DNA from: Bacteroidales bacterium
Lineage (GTDB): Bacteria > Bacillota > Clostridia > Lachnospirales > Lachnospiraceae
Assembly: GCA_023664535.1 (NCBI GenBank)
Contig: JAMPFJ010000016.1
Coordinates: forward strand, 1 to 64,000
Direction of reading: 5' to 3'
Length of the DNA stretch: 64,000 nt
How positions within the stretch are numbered: the first letter of the stretch is position 1; every line of letters begins with the position of its first letter. The position numbers and the translations under genes were made by a program. The notes beneath the pieces were generated by a model, which ran no database searches, was not told the origin of the DNA, and saw nothing but the letters and a program-made list of their open reading frames with translations. This document shows positions 41,724 to 49,558 of the stretch, piece by piece.

Positions 41724-42158
41724 TTATTCGTTTAAGTAATTTTTTAAATTCTCAGAAATTTTTGTCAACGCATGGTAAAATACAGTCCGTTCCGCATCGG
41801 TAAGTCCATCGCTTCCGGCAAGAACCGCTTCGGTAACCATTTCATCCACCCGGTCTGCCGTGGACTGTCCCTTTGCGGTTAATAAAATTGGAGCGCGGTA
41901 TTTTTTCTTGGAGTCGGTGGTGACGAGTCCGCGTTTGACCAAATCGGAAACGGTTCGGGAGACAGCCGCCTTGTCTTCGCCGCATAACTGGCTTAACTGG
42001 GTCACGGTAAGTCCGTCCTTGTTCCGGTTAAGCTCAAACAGGCACATGACATGTGCGCCCTTCAACTGAAATTCTGCCATTTCCTGCATTTTAATCCGTT
42101 GAAGATTCTTATAAATTTGTCCGATGGTAGTGGTAAATAATTCAAATCGTTCAATCAT
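41724..42158 (-). CDS. MarR-family transcriptional regulator
   Basis: This dimeric winged-helix regulator of 144 residues has the MarR recognition region (GLTVTQLSQLCGEDKAAVSRTVSDLVKRGL in its helix-turn-helix, here named only by VTQLSQLCGEDKAAVS) and the wing beyond it, followed by dimerising helices. A perfect 16-bp palindrome lies between its promoter and start, so it is probably autoregulated. The divergent neighbour at 42374 may also be controlled. Confidence 0.92.
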   Translation of the reverse strand: MIERFELFTTTIGQIYKNLQRIKMQEMAEFQLKGAHVMCLFELNRNKDGLTVTQLSQLCGEDKAAVSRTVSDLVKRGLVTTDSKKKYRAPILLTAKGQSTADRVDEMVTEAVLAGSDGLTDAERTVFYHALTKISENLKNYLNE

Positions 42159-42181
42159 GGCTATTCCTCATTTTTGACAGA

Positions 42182-42197
42182 TGTTGATATATCAACA
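42182..42197. promoter_or_regulatory. Probable MarR operator palindrome
   Basis: TGTTGATATATCAACA is a perfect 16-bp palindrome just downstream of the MarR promoter -10. Its place and symmetry fit autorepression. Confidence 0.75.
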
Positions 42198-42199
42198 AT

Positions 42200-42228
42200 A
42201 ACATAGCAAATGGATGAGGGTTTGTCAA
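42200..42228 (-). promoter_or_regulatory. Promoter of the MarR gene
   Basis: On the minus strand TTGACA (42228-42223), 17 bases and TATGTT (42205-42200) stand immediately upstream of the palindrome. Confidence 0.75.
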
Positions 42229-42275
42229 CCGGGATTATCGGGAAGAATATGGGATAATTATCAAATTTGCAGGCA

Positions 42276-42298
42276 TTGACAATTTCCAATAAACATGT
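42276..42298 (+). promoter_or_regulatory. Possible promoter of the ABC-class ATPase gene
   Basis: TTGACA (42276-42281) is followed 16-17 bases on by TAATGAT. It lies 75-100 bases before the gene and faces away from the MarR promoter. Confidence 0.45.
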
Positions 42299-42373
42299 AA
42301 TGATAAAAACGCCAGGGCAGGATAACAAAGAGACAGTATTATCCGGCGAAGTAAAGGGCAGAGAGGAAAGGAT

Positions 42374-44077
42374 ATGAGAGATACAGATTTAAGGGATTGT
42401 TTAAGAAGGATAGACCACAGAGGCTATCCGGCATATAAGGATACGAAGGGAAAATATCAGTTTGCGGATTATGTTTTATCCATTGACCATGTACAGGGAG
42501 ACCCTTTTGCGGCACCGTCTAAGGTGAGTGTGCATTTGTCGGGGAAAAAGGCGGGCTTTGCTGGAAGCCTGTACGATAATGCCTGCAAACGAATTGCTTT
42601 ACAGGACCATCTGCTTAGAAGAATGGCAGCGAAGGTGAAAGGATTTTCCTTTAAGGCAAAGGGGTCCGGCAAAAGCGGACTCATTAGCGTAAGCCAGCCG
42701 GGACAGGAAATTTTAGACAGAAGCGCATGTGTCATTCATCCCGATTCCGGTGATATTGTCCTTCGGATGGAAATCGGTTTTCCGGCTAACGGAAGAACAA
42801 TAAATGCCGGGGAATTAGAGAAAATTTTATTTGAATTTCTGCCGGTATGTGTAAGGCAGACGCTGTTTTGCCGTGCATATCCGGAAGAGGAGCTGGTCAG
42901 GACGGCTAATCTTGCCGAGGACCAGGAATATATCCGAAACCGGCTTTCCGAAATGAATCTGGCGGCGTTTGTCGCAAACGGTGCGGTTCTTCCGCGAAAA
43001 TCGGGGGTATCCCAGCTTCCGATGAAAGAGGCGGTACCCTTTAAAGCACCGGAATCCATGGAGGTAACCTTAACGCTTCCCCATTACGGTATGATAAAGG
43101 GAATGGGAATCAAAAGGGGAATCACGCTGATTGTAGGCGGCGGTTATCATGGCAAATCCACGCTGTTAAAAGCATTGGAAGCTGGAGTGTATAACCACGT
43201 TGCGGGAGACGGCAGGGAATATGTGATAACGGACGATACGGCGGTAAAGCTTCGTGCCGAGGACGGCAGAAACATTCAAAAGGTGGATATTTCCATGTTC
43301 ATCCGGAATCTGCCAAACGGAAAAGACACGGTGGCATTTTATTCGGAAGATGCCAGCGGAAGCACATCGCAGGCGGCGAACACCGTGGAGGCGATAGAGG
43401 CGGGAGCGAAGGTATTTTTAATTGACGAGGATACCAGCGCTACAAACTTTATGATTCGTGACGAGCTGATGCAGAGAGTGGTACAAAGGGAGGTGGAGCC
43501 CATTATCCCGTTTATTGACCGGGTGCAGGAATTGTATGAAAGCACCGGCATCTCAACTATTCTGGTAGCGGGCAGCTCAGGGTCATATTTTCACAAAGCG
43601 GATTGTGTTTTACAGATGAACCGTTACGTGCCGATGGAAATCACGGAGCTGGCGAAAAAGGAGGCGGAAAGCTTCCCGATTGCGGCGGACGGAATAGAGC
43701 AGGCGGATAAGCCGGTAATGAAACGGATAGTGAAAAGGGACGGCGCATTTCTTAAGGAAAGCCGCATTAAGACGAAGGCCATGGGAAAGGAAAGTATTTC
43801 CATAAACAAAGAAACCGTAGACTTGCGTTATGTCGAGCAGCTTGTAGATACCGAGCAGCTGGCGGCGTTGGTACAGATTGTAAAATACATGAAGCTGCAC
43901 TGCTTTGACGGAACAAAGACCCTGGGAGAGGCAGTGGAGGAAATGGAAAGGAGCATAAGTGCGAACGGGTTTGCCGCATTTTGTGATGGCAGCATTCCCG
44001 GCAATATGGTCATTCCGAGAAAGCAGGAAATCTATGCTGCCCTTAACCGGTGCAGAGGACTGTTAAGGATTGAGTGA
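42374..44077 (+). CDS. ATPase of the ABC class (DUF2813-like)
   Basis: This soluble ATPase of 567 residues belongs to the predicted ABC-class ATPases that are not transporters. It shows Walker A as GGGYHGKSTLL (about residue 255-265), an ABC-like signature SGSTSQAANT and a Walker B region with VFLIDEDTSATNFM. It has no membrane segments. Its cellular role is not known. The downstream genes encode a zinc-ribbon membrane protein and a TPM protein, with short gaps between them. Confidence 0.87.
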   Translation: MRDTDLRDCLRRIDHRGYPAYKDTKGKYQFADYVLSIDHVQGDPFAAPSKVSVHLSGKKAGFAGSLYDNACKRIALQDHLLRRMAAKVKGFSFKAKGSGKSGLISVSQPGQEILDRSACVIHPDSGDIVLRMEIGFPANGRTINAGELEKILFEFLPVCVRQTLFCRAYPEEELVRTANLAEDQEYIRNRLSEMNLAAFVANGAVLPRKSGVSQLPMKEAVPFKAPESMEVTLTLPHYGMIKGMGIKRGITLIVGGGYHGKSTLLKALEAGVYNHVAGDGREYVITDDTAVKLRAEDGRNIQKVDISMFIRNLPNGKDTVAFYSEDASGSTSQAANTVEAIEAGAKVFLIDEDTSATNFMIRDELMQRVVQREVEPIIPFIDRVQELYESTGISTILVAGSSGSYFHKADCVLQMNRYVPMEITELAKKEAESFPIAADGIEQADKPVMKRIVKRDGAFLKESRIKTKAMGKESISINKETVDLRYVEQLVDTEQLAALVQIVKYMKLHCFDGTKTLGEAVEEMERSISANGFAAFCDGSIPGNMVIPRKQEIYAALNRCRGLLRIE

Positions 44078-44106
44078 TGGTTAAAACGAACTAAGGAGGA
44101 AAGGGA

Positions 44107-45759
44107 ATGTATGAATGTCCGAATTGCGGGGGAAACCTGCGGTTTGATATTGCCTCACAGCAGCTGGCGTGCGGGTATTGTAATGAACAGTATGACCCGT
44201 ATGCGATAACGAAGGATAAGGATGCCGAGGAGGGTACGGATTATGAGGTAACGGTATTTACCTGTCCCCAGTGTGCCGGTGAGATATACAGCACCGACAA
44301 CACGGCGGCGGGTTTTTGCAGCTTTTGCGGTGCGTCGACCATACTGGACAGCCGGCTGCGGGAGGAAAAACGGCCGGATTTTATTATACCGTTTAAGAAG
44401 ACAAAAGAGGACTGTAAGACAGCCTATATCAAAAGGGTGAAGAAAGCGGTTTTTGCGCCGAAGGAATTGAAGAATGAGAAATATATTGACAGCTTTCGGG
44501 GAATTTATATGCCCTACTGGGTTTATGATTTCACCCAGCAGGGTCCCCTGTGCCTGGGCGGAACGACAGAGCACAGGAGCGGGGATTACATTATTACCAG
44601 GCTTTACACGCTGAGAGGAGATTTGGACAATTGTTACCAGGGTCTATCTTATGATGCGTCCTCTTCCTTTGCCGATAATATCAGTGAACGGATTGCCCCC
44701 TTTGATGTGAAGAAGATGCAGCCCTTTACGCCTTCCATTTTAAGCGGATTTTATGCGGATATACCGGATGTTGGGCAGGAAATTTATGCGCCGGAAGCCG
44801 AGACCATGGTAAATGAGCAGACGAAGCGTTACCTGGAAGTCTCAAAAGAGATGAGTAAATATAAGATAAAAATCAGTGCAAATCCTTCGGAGGAATATCA
44901 TACGAAATGTGAGAATACGGAAATTTCCATGTTTCCGGTATGGTTTATGTCTTATCGGAATAAAGGACGTGTTGCCTATGCCACGGTCAACGGGGAAAGC
45001 GGGAAGGTGGTGGCAGACCTTCCGGTGGATATTAAGAAATATCTGCTGGGTTCCGTTTTGCTCGCCGTTCCGTTGGTTTTTCTGTTGAATCTGTTTCTGA
45101 CGGTGGTTCCCTTTGTGCTGCTTGGCATAACGGCTGCCATTTCTTTGCTGGTGACGGTATTGTATGGGATGGAAATCAGAAGCATTGCCAAAAAGGAGAG
45201 CTATGAAGAGGATAAGGGCATACAGGAGGCGCTGAGAAAGAAGCGGCAGGCAGAAAGTGAAGCCGCAGCTGCCCTGGATGGAATGGCGCCTTATGTGATG
45301 ACGGAAGAGCAGGTGGGTGCGGAGGGAAAAAAGAAAAAGGGTGTTGTGACGGCAGGCTGTTTTTCCCTCGGGGTTTCTGCTTTCGCTATGCTTTTAGTGC
45401 CGGCACTGATAATATTCCCTGTACTGATAGAGGAAATGGGAGTTCCCGGTACATGCAGCATATGCATCTATATATTACTGGCGTTTACCCTGGGTTTTGG
45501 CATGAAAAGCATAGCTGATGCGAAGAAGGTCAGAGCGAAAAAGGGAATACCGGGTTCGGTATGGACAATGGCAGCCGTATTGTTAGCGGCAATTCTTGCC
45601 TTTATCCGGCCGGCATCGGATATTTACTATTATGCCGGCAATCTGATTTGCCTGGCGGCGGTGTTTTTTGCCCTGCTGGATTTAATTTCGGATTATAATC
45701 TTCTTGCGACAAGACCACTTCCGCAGTTTGAATACAGAGGGGGTGATGACCGTGCTTAA
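44107..45759 (+). CDS. Double zinc-ribbon membrane protein
   Basis: This 550-residue protein has two N-terminal zinc ribbons (CPNCG...CGYC, and CPQCAG...CSFCG), a soluble part of about 200 residues (IYMPYWVYDF, PVWFMSYRNK), two helices near 315-345 and four more toward the C-terminus. The fold resembles clostridial proteins that pair with TPM-domain proteins. The function is unknown. It overlaps the TPM gene start, so they are translationally coupled. Confidence 0.83.
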   Translation: MYECPNCGGNLRFDIASQQLACGYCNEQYDPYAITKDKDAEEGTDYEVTVFTCPQCAGEIYSTDNTAAGFCSFCGASTILDSRLREEKRPDFIIPFKKTKEDCKTAYIKRVKKAVFAPKELKNEKYIDSFRGIYMPYWVYDFTQQGPLCLGGTTEHRSGDYIITRLYTLRGDLDNCYQGLSYDASSSFADNISERIAPFDVKKMQPFTPSILSGFYADIPDVGQEIYAPEAETMVNEQTKRYLEVSKEMSKYKIKISANPSEEYHTKCENTEISMFPVWFMSYRNKGRVAYATVNGESGKVVADLPVDIKKYLLGSVLLAVPLVFLLNLFLTVVPFVLLGITAAISLLVTVLYGMEIRSIAKKESYEEDKGIQEALRKKRQAESEAAAALDGMAPYVMTEEQVGAEGKKKKGVVTAGCFSLGVSAFAMLLVPALIIFPVLIEEMGVPGTCSICIYILLAFTLGFGMKSIADAKKVRAKKGIPGSVWTMAAVLLAAILAFIRPASDIYYYAGNLICLAAVFFALLDLISDYNLLATRPLPQFEYRGGDDRA

Positions 45760-46564
45760 GTCTATGCCGGATAACAGAGGGAAGGTTCGTTTTCGTTGGT
45801 GGCAGACGGGGATATGGGGTATGCTGTTTGTTTTCCTGGCGGCATTTATGCTTTGCAAAACTGCCGCACAGGCGATGACGCTGGACAGCTATGTAAATGC
45901 CGGCACCGGTTTTGAAGCGGCGGTGGTGGATGATGCGGAGCTGCTGACAGAGGAAGAGGGAAAGCTGCTGTTAGAGCAGATGAAAGGCATTACGGAATAT
46001 GGAAATGTGCTTTTCTACAGTACGGCAGAAAATGCGGGTACCGCCGGTGCCTATGCGGAATATCTGTACCATAGCCGATACGGAAATGCCAGCGGCACAT
46101 TGTTTCTGATTGACATGGCTAACCGCGAGATTTATATCTTCAGTGACGGGGCGGTTTACCGGACGATAACGAAGGGATATGCCAACACGATAACGGATAA
46201 CGTATACCGATATGCAACGAATGCGGATTACTATACCTGCGCATCCCAGGCATTTGAGCAGGAGCTTCTGCTGTTACAGGGACAGAAAATTGCGCAGCCG
46301 ATGAAATACGTCAGTAATGTATTGTTAGCCGTTATCCTGGCGCTGCTGATAAACTATTTTGTGGTCAGGGCGACATCCCGGCAGGCGAAGCCCTCCGATT
46401 ATGAGCTGATGCAGGGGATGGCAGTAAAGCAGCAGTTGAATAATTTTAAGGTGAAATTTATCAATGAGACCAGAAAATATTCTCCGCAAAGCTCCGGTGG
46501 CGGAGGCTCCAGCGGCGGCGGAGGGGGTGGTGGCGGAGGAGGCGGTGGCGGACACAGCTTCTGA
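45746..46564 (+). CDS. TPM-domain membrane protein with poly-Gly tail
   Basis: This protein of about 272 residues has a signal or anchor helix (IWGMLFVFLAAFMLCKTAA) and a TPM domain (AVVDDAELLTEEEGKLLLEQM to about residue 180). A second membrane helix follows (VLLAVILALLINYFVV), and a Gly/Ser-rich tail ending GGGGGHSF. Such tails are typical of TPM proteins. Start codon could be ATG 45746 or GTG 45752. Both follow AGAGGGGG and overlap the preceding stop. TPM proteins have been linked to membrane protein repair or phosphatase activity. A specific role here is not supported. Confidence 0.82.
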   Translation: MTVLKSMPDNRGKVRFRWWQTGIWGMLFVFLAAFMLCKTAAQAMTLDSYVNAGTGFEAAVVDDAELLTEEEGKLLLEQMKGITEYGNVLFYSTAENAGTAGAYAEYLYHSRYGNASGTLFLIDMANREIYIFSDGAVYRTITKGYANTITDNVYRYATNADYYTCASQAFEQELLLLQGQKIAQPMKYVSNVLLAVILALLINYFVVRATSRQAKPSDYELMQGMAVKQQLNNFKVKFINETRKYSPQSSGGGGSSGGGGGGGGGGGGGHSF

Positions 46565-46615
46565 TACCGGAACCGCCTGCCAATCCGACCGGAAAGAGCT
46601 AAGGGCAATTTGGCT

Positions 46616-46644
46616 TTGACATGTATCGGCTATTGCGATAAAAT
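46616..46644 (+). promoter_or_regulatory. Consensus-like promoter before the CbiE/CbiT-like gene
   Basis: TTGACA (46616-46621), 17 bases and TAAAAT (46639-46644) lie about 88 bases before the gene. Confidence 0.75.
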
Positions 46645-46731
46645 GATTACATAAGCATGAATGCTGCTTTGAAGATAACATTCGTGGAAGAGAAGCGTAA
46701 TGGAGACAGAAGTTATTGGGGAGGTGTTTTT

Positions 46732-47643
46732 ATGGAGTCAGAGGGAATGCATGGGTACAGCAGCAGTGAGATGCTGGCATGGGTAGGCAATTTTGCGGAC
46801 CGTATGGGGGTAAGTCCGGAAAAGATTAAAATGCTGAATATTTGCGGAAAGAAGAAAAATGTGCTTCCGACGATTGAAACCCACAAACGGGTGATGATTT
46901 TTGCCGATGAGAGCCAGCCGGATTTATTTTATGAATTGTGGGAGGGCGGCTATGGCGACTATGATATGTGGATTGGAATGGGCGTCAGTGCAAATGATGA
47001 GGTAAAGACCTGTAAAGTTAAGGAATTTGTAGACAGGAAGATTACGGAACCGCTGGTGGTCTTTATTATCAATGAAAATACAAGGGAAGCCTCACGCTAC
47101 GGAATACGGAATGAATTTTTTTCAAAGGGCTCCGTTAATTATGTAGGACATGAGATTCGTGCGGTAATTATGAATATGCTGTCCTGTGATGTCGGGGATA
47201 CCATTTGTATCGTAAGCGGGGAGAGTATTGCCATTGAAGCGGCGATAGAGGCCAGTGAGGGAACAATTATCGCCGTGGAGCCGGATGCAAGGGATATGCA
47301 TTCCCTGCAGGATAATGTCAGTAAGTTTGGCGTACATAATATTGAGATTATTGCCAATGTGACGGAGGAGAATATGGCGAAGGTGCCGGTGCCGCGGCTT
47401 GCATTTATTGTAGCATCTAAACGGCTGGAGGATGAGATTAAGGTACTTCTGAAGGTAAACCCGAAATGCCAGTTTATCATTTACACGTTAGAGCTGGATA
47501 TGGTTGTCAGTATTAAAAATATTTTTGCAAAATATAATATAGAAAATACCGAGGTTTTACAGATTGCCGTATCCAAGAGCGATAAGCGGAGTGTTATGGT
47601 GGCGCAGCCGTCTCCGTGGATGATTAGCGGCGAGGCGAGGTAA
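46732..47643 (+). CDS. Degenerate CbiE/CbiT (CobL)-like protein
   Basis: The frame is longer, but ATG 46732 has GGGGAGGTG five bases upstream, giving 303 residues. The first half (GYSSSEMLAWVGNFADRMGV, then RKITEPLVVFIIN) resembles the back part of CbiE-type corrin methylases. The second half resembles CbiT, with a RNEFF..SVNYVGHEIRAVIMNML entry and a C-terminal MISG. The SAM-binding glycine segment is altered: IVSGESIAIEAA in place of the usual IGAGTGSVSIEAA-like run. CobL proteins are about 400 residues and carry an intact first domain. No other cobalamin gene is near. It may be a repurposed protein and not a B12 enzyme. Confidence 0.6.
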   Translation: MESEGMHGYSSSEMLAWVGNFADRMGVSPEKIKMLNICGKKKNVLPTIETHKRVMIFADESQPDLFYELWEGGYGDYDMWIGMGVSANDEVKTCKVKEFVDRKITEPLVVFIINENTREASRYGIRNEFFSKGSVNYVGHEIRAVIMNMLSCDVGDTICIVSGESIAIEAAIEASEGTIIAVEPDARDMHSLQDNVSKFGVHNIEIIANVTEENMAKVPVPRLAFIVASKRLEDEIKVLLKVNPKCQFIIYTLELDMVVSIKNIFAKYNIENTEVLQIAVSKSDKRSVMVAQPSPWMISGEAR

Positions 47644-47666
47644 AGGGCAGGAAGGAGAGTTTTTTC

Positions 47667-47888
47667 TTGAAATTGAAAAAGAGGATGAAAAAAGCAGGTT
47701 TATGTGCAATGCTGGCATTGGTATTCTGTATGGCGGCAGGCTGTGGAAACAGCGGAACAAAGAACCGTCTGAAAACCGGGGAAGAGCGGGCAGTGGAGCT
47801 TAAGGAGGACGCCAGAGAGGTGGTTGGTGAAGTAAACGAAGAGACGGATAACATCAACCAGACCGTGGACAGCCTGGAGGAAGAGTGA
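47667..47888 (+). CDS. Small lipoprotein (73 aa)
   Basis: TTG start at 47667 behind AAGGAGAG. The 73-residue product has a basic N-terminus, a hydrophobic core and a lipobox MAAGC, so it should be anchored outside by a diacylglycerol. The mature part is about 45 residues, acidic and helical. ATG 47685 is an alternative start. Function unknown. A strong terminator follows at 47961-47989. Confidence 0.78.
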   Translation: MKLKKRMKKAGLCAMLALVFCMAAGCGNSGTKNRLKTGEERAVELKEDAREVVGEVNEETDNINQTVDSLEEE

Positions 47889-47918
47889 AAACAATAAAAA
47901 ATTTGTCCGGTTTTTATC

Positions 47919-47948
47919 GGAATAGATTGATAAAAAAAAGAGATACTA
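47919..47948 (+). promoter_or_regulatory. sigma-G-like promoter before spoVAD
   Basis: GGAATA (47919-47924), 17 bases and GATACTA (47942-47948) match the sigma-G consensus with one mismatch in each box. The terminator hairpin at 47961 lies between it and spoVAD. Confidence 0.55.
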
Positions 47949-47960
47949 GAAATGAGGAAA

Positions 47961-47989
47961 AAGGTGTTATCGAAAGATAGCACCTTTTT
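47961..47989 (+). terminator. Rho-independent terminator
   Basis: AAGGTGTTATC and GATAGCACCTT form an 11-pair stem with a GAAA loop, followed by T residues. It ends the lipoprotein message. Confidence 0.9.
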
Positions 47990-48040
47990 GCGTTTGGAAA
48001 AATTCAAGGCAAAATGACAAAAAGGAGTTGAGGTAAAAGG

Positions 48041-49066
48041 ATGACAACAGGATTACAGGTTGGAAAACAAAGTCTTTCTTTTGAAAAACCGGTATACATC
48101 ATGTCAGCGGCATGTATTGTGGGACCGAAAGAGGGAGAAGGACCGTTAAAGGATACCTTTGACGAGGTGGTGGAGGATGCCACCTTCGGCAAGGGGTCGT
48201 GGGAGGAGGGAGAAAGCGAGCTGATGAAGCAGACCTCGCTGCTGGCACTTCGCAAAGCAAAGATTAAGACGGAGGACGTGCGCTATCTGTTTGCAGGGGA
48301 TTTGCTTGGACAGCTGATTGCAACGACCTTTGGTCTGATGGATTTTAATATTCCGCTGTTTGGGCTTTATGGAGCCTGTTCAACTATGGGGGAGGCACTT
48401 TCCCTGGGGGCAATGACGATTCATGCGGGATATGCGGATACCGTGCTGGCGGTGGCATCCAGCCATTTCGGAGGGGCGGAAAAGCAATTCCGGTTTCCTC
48501 TGGAATACGGGAATCAAAGACCGATGTCCTCTACATGGACGGTTACCGGCTGCGGCTCCTTTGTATTGTCAAAGGAGTATGGCGATACGATGATTACCGG
48601 GATTACTACCGGAAAGGTAGTGGATTACGGTGTAAAGGATTCCCTGAATATGGGAGCCTGCATGGCGCCGGCAGCGGCAGACATTATTTACCAGCATTTA
48701 AAGGATTTCAAACGGAAGCCGGAGGATTATGACCGGATTGTAACCGGCGATTTGGGTATTGTAGGGAAAGAAATATTATGTAAACTACTGGAGGACCAGG
48801 GAATCGATATTTCGGCAGTGCATATGGACTGCGGTATGGAAATTTTTGATGACCCGGAGCAGGATACCCATGCCGGGGGCTCAGGCTGCGGCTGTTCTGC
48901 CGTTACGCTGGCAGGTAAGCTGCTGGGGGAAATCCGCCAGGGTAAGCTTAACCGGATATTGTTTGTGCCTACCGGGGCATTGCTGTCAACGGTAAGTTAT
49001 AATGAAGGACAATCCGTTCCGGGCATTGCCCATGCCGTGGTGATTGAGAAGCGGAAAGAGGCTTAG
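48041..49066 (+). CDS. spoVAD: Stage V sporulation protein AD
   Basis: SpoVAD is a thiolase-fold protein that binds dipicolinic acid on the forespore membrane and is needed for DPA uptake. The 341-residue protein shows the family regions FGKGSWEEGESELMKQT, YGACSTMGEAL and GSGCGCSAVTLAGKLL, at usual length. It is followed 70 bases later by spoVAE. These genes lie 27 kb from spoVAA-AB-AC, so the canonical operon is split. A sigma-G-like promoter and a terminator hairpin lie in its leader. Confidence 0.95.
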   Translation: MTTGLQVGKQSLSFEKPVYIMSAACIVGPKEGEGPLKDTFDEVVEDATFGKGSWEEGESELMKQTSLLALRKAKIKTEDVRYLFAGDLLGQLIATTFGLMDFNIPLFGLYGACSTMGEALSLGAMTIHAGYADTVLAVASSHFGGAEKQFRFPLEYGNQRPMSSTWTVTGCGSFVLSKEYGDTMITGITTGKVVDYGVKDSLNMGACMAPAAADIIYQHLKDFKRKPEDYDRIVTGDLGIVGKEILCKLLEDQGIDISAVHMDCGMEIFDDPEQDTHAGGSGCGCSAVTLAGKLLGEIRQGKLNRILFVPTGALLSTVSYNEGQSVPGIAHAVVIEKRKEA

Positions 49067-49136
49067 CGGCAAAGCTGAGCAAAAAGCTTAAGCTTCGCAA
49101 TCACTTAAAAAATTATGGAAGAGAGAGGGAATAAAT

Positions 49137-49493
49137 ATGGCTTATGTCAAAGCATTTATCATTGGAGGACTGATTTGTGCGGCTGCACAGGTGTTGATGG
49201 AAAAAACAAAGCTGATGCCGGGGCGGATTATGGTTATTCTGGTATGTACCGGTGCGATACTGGGAGCATTGCAGATATATGAACCGTTTTTGGACTTTGC
49301 CGGCAGCGGGGCGTCTGTTCCCCTTACTGGATTTGGCTACAATCTCTGGAAAGGAATCAAGGAAGCCGTGGATACGGACGGACTGATTGGATTGTTTAGA
49401 GGAGGATTTAAAATGGCGGCAGTGGGAACCTCGGCGGCATTGATTTTTTCTTATCTTGCTTCGCTGATTTTTCAGCCGAAGATGAGCAAGTAA
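49137..49493 (+). CDS. spoVAE: Stage V sporulation protein AE (SpoVAEb type)
   Basis: This small membrane protein of 118 residues has about three helices (AFIIGGLICAAAQVLMEKT, IMVILVCTGAILGALQIY, TSAALIFSYLASLIF) and the conserved GSGASVPLTGFGYNLWKG segment. It matches SpoVAE of the SpoVA channel and follows spoVAD by 70 bases. No spoVAF or spoVAEa is present in the window. Confidence 0.93.
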   Translation: MAYVKAFIIGGLICAAAQVLMEKTKLMPGRIMVILVCTGAILGALQIYEPFLDFAGSGASVPLTGFGYNLWKGIKEAVDTDGLIGLFRGGFKMAAVGTSAALIFSYLASLIFQPKMSK

Positions 49494-49499
49494 AAAGCC

Positions 49500-49557
49500 G
49501 ATGGCGAAGCTCTTGATTTGTATAAGCAAATACAGGGAGCTTCGCCATCAGTTTTTT
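49500..49557. terminator. Bidirectional terminator between spoVAE and PBP
   Basis: GATGGCGAAGCTC pairs with GAGCTTCGCCATC around a 22-base loop, followed by TTTTTT on the plus strand and preceded by AAAAAG, which gives a T-run on the minus strand. It serves both convergent genes. Confidence 0.8.
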
Positions 49558-49558
49558 G

